From Chloroflexi bacterium TSY (GTDB lineage: Bacteria > Chloroflexota > Anaerolineae > Caldilineales > Caldilineaceae): 64,000 bases of DNA. The stretch covers positions 1 to 64,000 of the forward strand of contig JAHBNG010000063.1 in the NCBI GenBank assembly GCA_019217005.1, in the 5' to 3' direction. The stretch's first letter is position 1. Each line of letters opens with the position of its first letter. A model generated the notes under the pieces. The model was not told the origin of the DNA and made no database searches. It saw only the letters and a list, made by a program, of their open reading frames with translations. Position numbers and translations under genes: made by a program. Below are positions 37,639 through 46,683 of the stretch, one piece after another.

Positions 37639-37665
37639 GAAACTGGGTGTCAATGGCCCAGTTTC
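37639..37665. repeat. Short stem-loop before nucleotidyltransferase gene
   Basis: GAAACTGGG pairs with CCCAGTTTC over a 9-base loop, followed by TCTGTTATAATAATA, which contains TATAAT. It may be a weak terminator or chance structure near a promoter. Words of the AGCTTTCAGC type repeat between 37730 and 37760. Confidence 0.4.
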
Positions 37666-37817
37666 TCTGTTATAATAATAGGATGAACGATAAAATAGGT
37701 GTCCTACCATTGGGGATAAAAAAAGCTTTCAGCTAATCAGCCATCAGCTTTCAGCCAGAATCTGACCGTGTCTCTTTGCTGATTTTATACTTTCCTATAC
37801 CACTAAAATAACTCATA

Positions 37818-38120
37818 ATGACAACAGAGCAAGTTACTGATATTTTGCGGCAGCAGCTACCATATTTGTCATCAGAGTATGGGGTGACGCGTCTTGGCAT
37901 CTTCGGCTCATACGCCAAGGGTACACAACACGAACGCAGCGATATTGACCTCGTTGCTGAATTTGAGACACCGCTTGGCTTAAAATTTATTGAGTTAACT
38001 GACTATCTTGAACAGCTTTTACAAGCCCCTGTTGATGTGTTGACGTTGGCTGGGATTCAAGCCATTCGCAATCCAAAAGTCGCTGAAAACATTCGGGAAT
38101 CAATTGTCTATGTATTCTAG
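37818..38120 (+). CDS. MNT-type minimal nucleotidyltransferase (antitoxin-like)
   Basis: 100 residues. The NTP-transferase motif reads GIFGSYAKGTQHERSDIDLV (GSxxxG and DxD). MNT proteins of this size usually pair with a HEPN-domain toxin, AMPylating or otherwise silencing it. Here the next gene is an ABC permease and no HEPN gene is present, so it is an orphan or has lost its partner to the neighbouring ISAs1 event. Confidence 0.85.
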   Translation: MTTEQVTDILRQQLPYLSSEYGVTRLGIFGSYAKGTQHERSDIDLVAEFETPLGLKFIELTDYLEQLLQAPVDVLTLAGIQAIRNPKVAENIRESIVYVF

Positions 38121-38154
38121 TATCGCTGGATGATTCGGAGGATCAAATAGAGAA

Positions 38155-39108
38155 ATGGTAGACGCAGCCTCCACGGCAACTGTTGTTGGCAAACGACATA
38201 AATCCAAGCTGCTCAGAGACCTTCCCCGGCTTTGGCCTCTCTATGTAATGGTGATCCCCGCGCTGATTCACCTGGCCCTTCTAAGCTATTATCCCATGTA
38301 CGGGATCACTATCGCCTTCCAGGAGTATAAGCCCGCGCTGGGCTTTGCCAAATCCCAATGGGTGGGGCTGAAGCAGTTCCGCTTGATGCTGGAGAACCCC
38401 ACGTTCTGGCAGATCTTTCGCAATACCCTCGTCATCGCCATCTCCAAGATTGTCACGCTGCAATTCTTTGCCGTGATTCTGGCGCTCATGCTCAATGAGG
38501 TGCGGCACCGCTTCTTTAAGCGCACCATTCAGAGCCTGGTCTATCTACCCTACTTTCTCTCGTGGATTGTGTTGGGCGGCATCATGCTGGAGATGCTCAG
38601 CGCCGGCGGCGTGGTCAACCAGCTATTGCTCCGAATGGGCATGGAAGAGCCCATCATCTTTCTGGGCAACAACCGCACCTTTGTGCCGACGCTCATCGTG
38701 AGCCACCTCTGGCAGCAGGTCGGTTGGGCAACCATCCTCTATCTGGCCGCGCTGACCAGCATCGATCCCCAGCAGATCGAGGCCGCCGCCATCGACGGTG
38801 CGGGTCGCTTCCAGCGTATCCGCTACGTCATTTTGCCCGGTATCTTGCCGACCGCTTTTCTTGTGTTTTGTCTGGACCTTGGTATGCTGCTCAATGCTGC
38901 GGGCTTCGATCAAGTCCTGAACCTTTACAACCCGGCCGTCTACGCCACGGGAGACATTCTTGACACCTTCATCTACCGTGAGGGACTCCTCGGCGCTCGG
39001 TTTAGCCTGGCGACGGCTGTGGGTCTGGTCCGCTCGCTAATTGGCCTGCTCTTGATCGTCATCAGCTTCCGCCTGATTTCAAGATTCACTGATTATCAAG
39101 TCTATTAG
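38155..39108 (+). CDS. ABC sugar permease, LplB type
   Basis: 317 residues from ATG 38155, with GGAGG 18 bases upstream. The LplB-type start LYVMVIPALIHLALLSYYPM, then YGITIAFQEYKP, is diagnostic. The EAA loop is QIEAAAIDGAGRFQRIRYVI, followed by LPGILPTAFLVF. The end FTDYQVY is also typical. It pairs with 39197 and probably with the binding protein at 30846. Confidence 0.93.
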   Translation: MVDAASTATVVGKRHKSKLLRDLPRLWPLYVMVIPALIHLALLSYYPMYGITIAFQEYKPALGFAKSQWVGLKQFRLMLENPTFWQIFRNTLVIAISKIVTLQFFAVILALMLNEVRHRFFKRTIQSLVYLPYFLSWIVLGGIMLEMLSAGGVVNQLLLRMGMEEPIIFLGNNRTFVPTLIVSHLWQQVGWATILYLAALTSIDPQQIEAAAIDGAGRFQRIRYVILPGILPTAFLVFCLDLGMLLNAAGFDQVLNLYNPAVYATGDILDTFIYREGLLGARFSLATAVGLVRSLIGLLLIVISFRLISRFTDYQVY

Positions 39109-39117
39109 CACAGTTAG

Positions 39118-39195
39118 TTAATGGTTGATAGTGGATAGTTGATTGTCATACACCATCCACCGTCCACTATCAACCATCCACCTATCCACTATTCA
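39118..39195. repeat. GGTTGATAGTGG hairpin repeat between lplB and lplC genes
   Basis: AATGGTTGATAGTGGATAG near 39120 pairs with CTATCAACCATCCACCTATC near 39165. The same words occur in the hairpin at 21915-21978. It separates the two permease genes of one operon. Confidence 0.7.
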
Positions 39196-39196
39196 T

Positions 39197-40078
39197 ATGA
39201 TCGAAAACAAAGGTTTTAGGGCCAGAGCTGTCGACATTACAAACTATACGTTGCTGATTCTTCTGGCCCTTTCCTGCATCCTACCCCTGATTCATCTATT
39301 GGCCTTGTCTCTGAGTGACAGGGCCGCAGCCACAGGCGGTCTGGTGACGATTTGGCCTGTTCGCCCGACCATTATCACCTACGAGAAGGTGATGGAAGCG
39401 GGTGCCTTTATCAGTGCATTTTGGGTCTCGGTCCTGCGTACGGTCTTTGGGACCGCGTTGCAGATGGTGTTGGTGGTTCTCATCTCGTTTCCACTGTCGA
39501 AGAGCAGACACGAAATGCCCGGTCGCAACATCATTATGGGGATTGTCCTCTTTGCCTATCTCTTTAATGGCGGACTCATCCCTTGGTTCCTAGTCATTCG
39601 CCAGCTGGGCATGCTCAATACCTTGTGGGCCTTGATCATTCCCCAAGCTTTGCCCCTGTGGAATGTGATCCTGATGATGAACTTTTTCCGCAATGTGCCC
39701 AAAGAGCTGGAGGAGGCGGCAATTATCGATGGTGCTTCCTATTGGCAGGTGCTCTGGTCGATCTACCTGCCCATCTCCATTCCCGCGCTGGCCACACTGA
39801 CGCTCTTTGGCGCTGTGGGCCACTGGAATGCCTGGTTCGACGGCATGATTCTCATTGCGGACCGCGACCTGATTCCGCTGCAGACCTTCTTACGGACCGT
39901 TGTCATCAACCTGGATATGAACGAGTTTATGCGCAACCCCGAAGACTTTGGCCTCTACTCGGACCGTTCCCTGCGTGCGGCGCAAACGCTCGTCGTGGTC
40001 CTTCCGATCCTGGTTGTCTATCCCTTTTTGCAGCGCTACTTTATCCACGGCATCACCATTGGCGCGGTGAAGGGCTAG
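39197..40078 (+). CDS. ABC sugar permease, LplC type
   Basis: 293 residues from ATG 39197; an upstream in-frame start would translate the hairpin repeat and is unlikely. LplC signatures are LSDRAAATGGLVTIWPVRPT and NGGLIPWFLVIRQLGMLNTL, the EAA loop ELEEAAIIDGASYWQVLWSI and the end FIHGITIGAVKG. It is followed after 8 bases by the chaperonin-like gene. Confidence 0.93.
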   Translation: MIENKGFRARAVDITNYTLLILLALSCILPLIHLLALSLSDRAAATGGLVTIWPVRPTIITYEKVMEAGAFISAFWVSVLRTVFGTALQMVLVVLISFPLSKSRHEMPGRNIIMGIVLFAYLFNGGLIPWFLVIRQLGMLNTLWALIIPQALPLWNVILMMNFFRNVPKELEEAAIIDGASYWQVLWSIYLPISIPALATLTLFGAVGHWNAWFDGMILIADRDLIPLQTFLRTVVINLDMNEFMRNPEDFGLYSDRSLRAAQTLVVVLPILVVYPFLQRYFIHGITIGAVKG

Positions 40079-40086
40079 GGATTCTC

Positions 40087-41702
40087 ATGCCTGTACCGGA
40101 TATCCTGGTCGGAACCGAGTGCCGTACCCAGATGTTGCACGGCTTCGAGTCCATGGCGCGCGTCCTGGCAGTCACATTGGGACCGCTGGGTGGCACAGTC
40201 ATCAACCAGCGTGTCAACTCGACGGAACCGGAGCTGCTCGCGGATGGTGCGACCATTCTCCGCCGCATCACAGAGCTACCGGACCGGGTGGAAACCGTGG
40301 GCGCGATGCTAATGCGCCATATTGTGTGGCACATGCGCAAAGAGTATGGAGACGGCAGCGCCACTGCAGCTGTCCTTGCACGCTCTATCGGCCGTGATCT
40401 GCACCGTCTGATTGTAGCGGGTGCCGACCCCATAAGCCTACAACGTGGGGTTGAGAAAGGTGTTCAGGCGGCATCGAGTGCGCTGACCGATCTGGCCCTT
40501 CCTCTAGAAAAGGCAGACCATATCTCAGGTCTGGCGAATGCCGCCGTCCATGAGCCAGAGATCTCAAAGTTGTTAGGGGAGATATATGAGGTGTTGGGAC
40601 CGTACGGCAATGTCATTCTGCAACCCGGCTATGGCGTGGGTCACGATACAGCTTTCCGCACGGGGTCCCGCTTCCCAGGAGAGTATCTTTCGCGTCACTT
40701 GCTCAGCGACACCTTGCGCCATATCGCGGCCCTCAGTGAACCCTATGTGCTCGTGGCCGATATTCATTTCAACACGGCCGAAGATGTCGCACCTGTCTTA
40801 GAGCTCGTAGCTCAGGCCGAGGGGAAGCACCTCTTTATCATCTGCAAAAATATGTGGAGAAGGCCATTGATACCCTGGTCATCAACAATCGCCGGGGCCA
40901 GCTCACCGCGTATGCCGCCACCATCAAGCCCATTGAAGACCTGCGCCGCGACATGATGCGGGATATTGCACTGCTCACGGGTGCGACCTTTATCACCGAT
41001 GCCGCGGGGATGAGTACACGGGACTTAACCATCGACGACCTGGGCTATGCCGACCGCATCGTCGCCACCGACGATTACGTGATGATTGTTGGTGGGCGTG
41101 GGGAAGAGCGGCTGGTACAAGAGCGCTGCGAAACGCTGCATCGCCAAATGTTGCGCAGTCAGCTCCATCAAGTCACAAAGCGTGAAGAGAAGGAGCGTCT
41201 CTGGGAACGCATTGGTCGTCTTCAGGGAGGCATAGGCGAGCTATACGTCGGTGCCTATACCGAACACGAGCGGACGGCGTTGCTGGAAAAGGCAGCCCAC
41301 GCTGTGAAAGTTGTGCAGACAGGCATGGAAGGTGGCATCGTGCCCGGCGGTGGAGCGGCCTATCTGGCGGCCATCCCGGCCGTGGAGGCGGTAGAAGCGC
41401 AGGGCGATGAGGCGATGGGGGTCCAGGTGGTGGCCCGCGCTCTGGAGGAGCCGTTGCGCGTCATCGCCGAAAACGTTCATGCGTCGGCATCGCTGGTCGT
41501 TGCTGAGTGTCGGGAGAAGGGCAGTGGCTATGGGTTTGACGTCCACCAACGCCGCGTGGCGAACATTTGTGAAGAGCAAATCTTTGATTCGACGATCATT
41601 ATCCAGGAGGCGCTGAATCGCGCGGCCAGTGGAGCGATGATGTTGGCTACTGCGGAAACTCTCGTTTTGCGCCGCGAACCGCCGCAAAGCGTGAATCCCT
41701 AA
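40087..41702 (+). pseudogene. Divergent chaperonin (GroEL-like) gene, one frameshift
   Basis: The start at 40087 gives MPVPDILVGTECRTQMLHGF and RVLAVTLGPLGGTVI, matching the GroEL start and P-loop-like TLGPKG motif. The ATPase motif is GDGSATAAVL and the later part has GYADRIVATDD, VPGGGAAYLAAIP and an FDVHQRRVAN region. One base is missing in AAAAATAT near 40850; with it the gene is 538 codons. Sequence is far from true GroEL and lacks the GGM tail. Its position 8 bases after lplC suggests cotranscription with a sugar importer. Confidence 0.75.
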
Positions 41703-41836
41703 TTGACCAACTCTCTCAAGAAACAAGGCGTAGCAGCACATCGCCGCAACGCATTGTTTTTTATGCCTTGAATGGCCGCAGGCGGCGATGGCGCTACTCT
41801 TAAGCAACGGCTTTCTTTTCAATCGGTATCAAGAAC

Positions 41837-42640
41837 ATGAAGTGTCATAGTACTATCTCATCTTCGTCAATTCAGAATGAGGAGCACACGTCCGTGAAGA
41901 ACCCTGTACATCTACGTGAAATCGCAATGGAAATCGAGCGGTACTCCCCCGTCACGAACATGCTCTCAGCATTTCGACTGCTCGCGATCGGGGAGTACCT
42001 GGAACTCAAGGCGGGCCAGTCTGTCATCGACTGCGGATGCGGCAGCGGCGAAGTGCTTTGCCTGTGGGCGAAATACTTCGGCATATCCGGAGTCGGTGTT
42101 GACACGGATGCCTCCGCCATAGCCAACGCTAGGGCGCTGGCTGAACGCGAAGGCGTGACCGACAAGGTACAATTCGTGTGCGGAAACGTGCGAGAGTACG
42201 AGATTGGGGGGGCGCGCTTTGATGTCGCGGCCTGCCTAGGGGCGTCAATGTGCTTCGGAGGGTTTGAAGCGACCGTTCATGAGCTGAAGAGCATGGTCTC
42301 GTCGAGGGGAAGTATCGTGATCGCCGAGTCCTTCTTCACCACCCATGATGTCCCGATCGAGTTGAAGGACTACGAAGGCGATCGCCACACAGAGGCAGAT
42401 CTCTTTGAAATAGTCAGAGCAGCTGGCTGTGAAGTGGGTTACTACTCTCGAGCGTCGCGGGATGAATGGGATCGATACATATTCAACAGCCAAATACGCC
42501 GAGCCCACATGAAGAAGTTCCTTACGATGCCCAACGGCCCGGAGCGCGAGCAAATGAGACCGCGACGCTGGCAGGACATGTACCTGCAGTATCGTCAGAA
42601 GTGGCAGGAGATGGCGTTAATGACACTCCATCCGGCATGA
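41837..42640 (+). CDS. SAM-dependent methyltransferase
   Basis: 267 residues. SAM-binding motif I is VIDCGCGSGEVLCLWAKYFG, the acidic residue ending strand 2 is in GVGVDTDASA, and motif II/III is FDVAACLGASMCFG. This is a class I (Rossmann) Methyltransf_25-like enzyme. The first 20 or so residues are Ser-rich and the start could be downstream. The acceptor substrate is unknown. It follows the chaperonin-like gene by 135 bases and precedes a small membrane protein. Confidence 0.85.
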   Translation: MKCHSTISSSSIQNEEHTSVKNPVHLREIAMEIERYSPVTNMLSAFRLLAIGEYLELKAGQSVIDCGCGSGEVLCLWAKYFGISGVGVDTDASAIANARALAEREGVTDKVQFVCGNVREYEIGGARFDVAACLGASMCFGGFEATVHELKSMVSSRGSIVIAESFFTTHDVPIELKDYEGDRHTEADLFEIVRAAGCEVGYYSRASRDEWDRYIFNSQIRRAHMKKFLTMPNGPEREQMRPRRWQDMYLQYRQKWQEMALMTLHPA

Positions 42641-42732
42641 TTACTCAGGAATGGAGCTGCGAACAAGCCATTGCACGCGACAGCTTACAGCCGCGCGTAA
42701 ATGGCGACATAAGGAAAGATCGAGGAGGCATC

Positions 42733-43182
42733 ATGAAGCCGCTAACAATCGGACAAAATATTATTATTGGATTGGTCACGCTCGCCGTATTTGCAGTCTA
42801 CTTGGGGCTTTCTGGCTTTTATGCCATATTTGCCTTGGACGGCTATTACGGTACGATGGCGGGTCTTGATTTCAGCAGTGATGTCGCGTCTAGCCTAGGT
42901 GTGTTTGAATTAGGCGTACTTGCGATGCTGTATGCGTCGGTTGGAGGCGTGTTTATTCTTGCGCTCATCAAACCTGAATTTTGGCCAGATTTTCACAAAT
43001 ACTTCATTGTTTCAAATCTGTTTGCGATTTTTGGCAGACTACTCATTTTGCTCCAGGGGTATTTTGGCACGGCACAAATAGTCAATATGGCAATCGAAGC
43101 ATTATTCATCGTATATGGTTATTGGCGACTTCGACAGTTGGCTGCTGCAGATGAACCGAGTCTATTTATTCGCGATTCATGA
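42733..43182 (+). CDS. Small four-helix membrane protein, unknown
   Basis: 149 residues from ATG 42733, six bases after GAGGAGG. Four hydrophobic segments: 10-32 (IIIGLVTLAVFAVYLGLSGF), about 55-80 (LGVFELGVLAMLYASVGGVF), 90-112 (YFIVSNLFAIFGRLLILLQG) and 117-133. The pattern resembles DUF4345-like proteins, but I cannot confirm the family. The last residues are charged and cytoplasmic or periplasmic. Confidence 0.75.
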   Translation: MKPLTIGQNIIIGLVTLAVFAVYLGLSGFYAIFALDGYYGTMAGLDFSSDVASSLGVFELGVLAMLYASVGGVFILALIKPEFWPDFHKYFIVSNLFAIFGRLLILLQGYFGTAQIVNMAIEALFIVYGYWRLRQLAAADEPSLFIRDS

Positions 43183-43250
43183 TTCTCAAGGTGAATAACG
43201 CGTGTGGTACTGTTCCTCATTTGTATCCTTCTTAAACCACCTGTAAAGAA

Positions 43251-43280
43251 TTGACATTTGTTGCCGCGCCGGCCTATAAT
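43251..43280 (+). promoter_or_regulatory. Consensus sigma-70-type promoter
   Basis: TTGACA at 43251-43256 and TATAAT at 43275-43280 with an 18-base spacer. Transcription would start near 43287 toward the hairpin at 43304 and the small gene at 43591. It is the clearest promoter in the window. Confidence 0.6.
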
Positions 43281-43303
43281 ATCATCCCTACAAACAAGAG
43301 CAC

Positions 43304-43333
43304 CGTGTTGGGGTGCGGAACCACCCCAACACG
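43304..43333 (+). other. Perfect 12-bp stem-loop just after the promoter
   Basis: CGTGTTGGGGTG pairs exactly with CACCCCAACACG around the six-base loop CGGAAC. It starts about 24 bases after the -10 box, so it would form at the very 5' end of the transcript. No U-run follows, so it is not a standard terminator. It may protect the leader, or be a protein-binding site or an element end (TTGGGGTGG words recur at 43432). Confidence 0.65.
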
Positions 43334-43436
43334 ACTGAACCATCCAAACTGAGATGACCAGTGAGGATGATCTAGCGACATTGTATCCGCGTTTGACGTT
43401 GGATTCAAGAAGCGGTCGTCCTACACCCTACGTTGG

Positions 43437-43513
43437 GGTGGTATACCACAAAGTGTGTAAAGACCATTTGACCTCTGCGAGAGCGCAAATTGACACACAA
43501 TTTGGGATACCAC
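43437..43513. mobile_element. MITE family D, copy 2 (about 77 bp)
   Basis: GGTGGTATACCACAAAG...GTGTAA is answered by GACACACAATTTGGGATACCACC, the same architecture as 26685-26763 (ACCACAAAG near one end, CTTTGGGA or ATTTGGGA near the other). I see no clear flanking duplication. It lies in the leader between the promoter and the small gene. Confidence 0.55.
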
Positions 43514-43590
43514 CGTTTAGGTGAGGAAGGCCGCTTTTGTATTCCCCGAACTGTCTATTTATCCAACTGCACAATGGAGGTTAGGATACA

Positions 43591-43737
43591 ATGAAGACTC
43601 TGCGGATCAACGGCGGGGAAATTACGCTTCAACTATCGCCAGCCCAGTGTTTTCTTTTGGCTAAGATTTGTCAGCAGGCATATGCCAGTGTTACCCGCAT
43701 TCGAGGGTGCGTTGACGCAGTATTTAACATGGGATAG
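43591..43737 (+). CDS. Small 48-residue protein, unknown
   Basis: ATG 43591 lies ten bases after a strong GGAGG (43577-43581). It starts MKTLRINGGEITLQLSPAQC, continues FLLAKICQQAYASVTRIRGC and ends VFNMG. It looks like a compact alpha/beta protein with one amphipathic helix. I do not recognise it. It lies about 130 bases before the first ATPase-nuclease gene, downstream of the consensus promoter, and could be its small partner. Confidence 0.5.
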   Translation: MKTLRINGGEITLQLSPAQCFLLAKICQQAYASVTRIRGCVDAVFNMG

Positions 43738-44333
43738 AATGACAGTCAAATAGCATCAGTAGACTGCAACGCGGAGTGAGCACTCTGCAATGCGTAGCGG
43801 GTCGGCATGACAGCACGCCGCGCCATGTATGGCGACTCCGCTGCTATCTGCTGAGTGTTTGTGTCTGTATGGTACAAGACTGGCATACAATGGGATATCT
43901 CGTGAATCACGACCAACCACTAAGACCACTCGAAGAAATTGGCAATCAATGGTTTGTCAACCGCCAAAAGGAGCTTGACCTCTTTTGGGAATGGGGCAAT
44001 AGCATCCCGTTAGGGGGACGTCATAGCATTGCCTTTGCTGGCCTGCGACGTACAGGGAAAACAGCCATTCTGCATCGCGCCTTCAACCGCTTGTTCTATG
44101 AGCAGCAGCGGGTGCTGCCCATCTTTATGACATTTGAATCCTACTTGTATCGAGCTGAGTTGATCACGACCTATGAATTTGCCAGGGATTACTTGAGCGG
44201 CTATCTGCGCAGTTATTTTGCGTTTCGTTATCGGCGCCCCGAATTTCATAGAGATTTACCAGAATTGGGTGAATTAGAGCAATTCGCCGAGGACTTTCAA
44301 GATGAAATAGCGTTGAAGCTGTTTAATAGTTAC

Positions 44334-45765
44334 GGATCAATTGGATCTCATGTGGTTGACAAGCCGGCCATGAATGGATAGTGCGAGCTAAATATCTTGT
44401 GTCAGTCGGATCATGAGGTACCGGTCGAAAATAAAATGATATAAAATAAGATGTTATCCGAAACGAAGCGATTGAAAAAGGTGACATCGAGAATGACTTC
44501 ATCAATAACGGTACCGCTAGATATCCCAGAAGTGGAAGTGTTAAGCAGCGAAATCACGTCTGAAAATCATTTATTGATTCGGGTGAAAGCACCCAAAACA
44601 ACAGCATGTGGTGTATGCGGAGTTGAGATTGCGTGTACATTTGGCCATGGTCAAGAAATTAGCTTGCGCCATCTCCCAGTTTTGGGCTTGAGACCTACAT
44701 CTTGATACGGCCCAAACGGGTCAATGTTTGTCGTGTCATTGTGACCCAACAACGACTCAAATTGTGAGTTGGTATGAACAAAGAAGTCCTCATACACAAG
44801 CGTATGATGAATACCTGGTCATGCAACTAATCAACAGTACAATCGAAGATGTAAGCCTCAAAGAAGAAGTTGGGTACGATGCAGTCGTAGGCGCATTGAA
44901 CCGTCTGATAGAGCCCAAAATCAACTGGGATGAAATCGACGAAATCGGTACGTTGGGGATTGACGAAATCTCCAGAAGTAAGGGGCGCAAGAAATTTAGT
45001 GCGATCATTACAGCTCGTCAACCCAAGGTACGGATTCTTGGAGTTCTCCTGATCGAAAAAAAAGACGGTTAAGGCATTCCTAGAAGAGATTCCTGAGAGA
45101 CTACGCCCCACCATCAACTATTGCACCACCGACATGTGGGAGGGCTATATCAATGCGATTGATGAATTTATCAATGAGAATGATGATGTGAATGCATCTC
45201 CTGTTGTTGACCGATTTCATGTTGCTCAGAACTATCGAGATGACTTTGACGACCTCCGAAAAAAGGAACTCAGACGCTTGAAAAAAGAACTGCCTCCTGA
45301 AACTTATGACCAAGATTGCAAAGGAATGCTCTGGATCTTACGCAAAAATCACTCGGCTCTCAATCCTGAAGAGCGGCAGGAGCTTAGACGTTTGTTTGCT
45401 CATTCACCAGCCCTTCATCAGGCCTATACCTTTCGAGAAGAATTGACCGCCATCTTCAACCAGGAACTCTCTGTTGCCCAAGCTGAACATCGCCTTGAGG
45501 CTTGGATTCGCAAAGTTGAACGTTCCTCCCTTGATAACTTTGATGGCTTTATCAAAACCCTGCGCAACCACTGGCAATCCATTGTCAACTATTTTGACCA
45601 ACGCATCAACAGTGGTTTTGTTGAAGGTCTCAATAACAAGATTAAGGTCATCACTCGTCGATGCTATGGCATTCGCAATGTCTCTTCTCTTTTTCAACGT
45701 ATTTGGCTCGATCTCCATGGCAAAGAACGTTTTTCCCTGTCAACCACATGAGATCCTGATCAGCC
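44334..45765 (+). mobile_element. ISL3-type insertion sequence
   Basis: 1432 bp flanked by the 8-bp direct repeat ATAGTTAC (44326-44333, 45766-45773). Near each end GGATCTCATGTGGTTGACA and its exact inverse lie nine bases inside the termini, which begin GG. Removing it with one repeat copy joins host codons ...LFNSY and KTTLNG in frame. Confidence 0.9.
44451..45751 (+). pseudogene. ISL3-family transposase, two or more frameshifts
   Basis: The N-terminal zinc-binding part is CGVCGVEIACTFGHGQEISL followed by RHLPVLG. In the next frame IGTLGIDEISRSKGRKKF holds the first catalytic Asp, TTDMWEGYINA the second, and GFVEGLNNKIKVITRRCYG the Glu region, all typical of DDE_Tnp_ISL3. Frames shift near 44690 and at a run of eight A near 45055, where seven would restore the frame. 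Confidence 0.9.
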
Positions 45766-46683
45766 ATAGTTACAAAACTACTTTAAACGGTAAACTGAGC
45801 CGCTATCCCTCATCTGATCTAGCCAGATGGGTGGTCAACGTGCCCAGAGCGCAGGCTGGCATCTACAATATGCCCACGGCGGTCTTTATCGACGAGTTTC
45901 AAATCCTGGCGGATGTCTATGATCCCGATCATGATCGCATCATTCCCGTCACGAATTTTTATCAAAAACCGTCGGAGTCGCTCGTCGCGCCCATGATTGT
46001 TTCTGGTTCATCCGTTTCCCTCTTGTTGGGGCGGGCAACGGGTGGGGCGCTTTCCGGGCGTATGTCTAACAGAATCCTAGGTCCATTGGAAGAGGGTCAT
46101 GCCGTTGCCTTGGTTACACGGCTGGGGAAACACCTGAATATACCCGTCACCGAAGAATTTGCCTATGCGATTTGGGACTTGACCAAAGGGTATCTCTATG
46201 CCATCGAAAGCTTGATGCGCAGCGAATCTCCGGCCACGGAGCGCTACCCAAACCCCAAGGTGCTAGATGAAGTGGTTCGCTTTGAACTGACCCATCCGAA
46301 TGGCTATCTCTTCAAACATTACAACGAAGAGTTCCTCAAATATAGCAAGCTCCTCAACGAGGGGCAGACGACCAAGAAGGTGATGTTTTGGGCCACACAA
46401 TATCCCGATGTGCGGATTGAGGTCGAAGAGATTGCGGAGAAGATTGGAGAAGATCCGCAAGAGATCCATGAATCCTTGCAGAAATTAGAGCAGTTGGATG
46501 TCGTGCGGCGGGTCTCGCTGAGTCTTTTCAGTGGACCCACCGAGCCAATGCTCAAGCGCTTTATTACCTATCAACTTTACTTTCTGGTAAAGGCTTGAGT
46601 GACAAAGGGCAAACCGAAAGGGGCGGAAAAAAGAATCCACCCTGAAAAAACGGGATAAAATGTAAAAATAGTGCTCGGCTAGT

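Noticed and set aside
39583..40086. Long N-terminal extension of the chaperonin-like protein
   Set aside because: It is a shadow of the lplC gene in another frame; the homology to chaperonins begins at ATG 40087.
43304..43333. Rho-independent terminator
   Set aside because: The stem is strong but no U-run follows and it lies just after a promoter.
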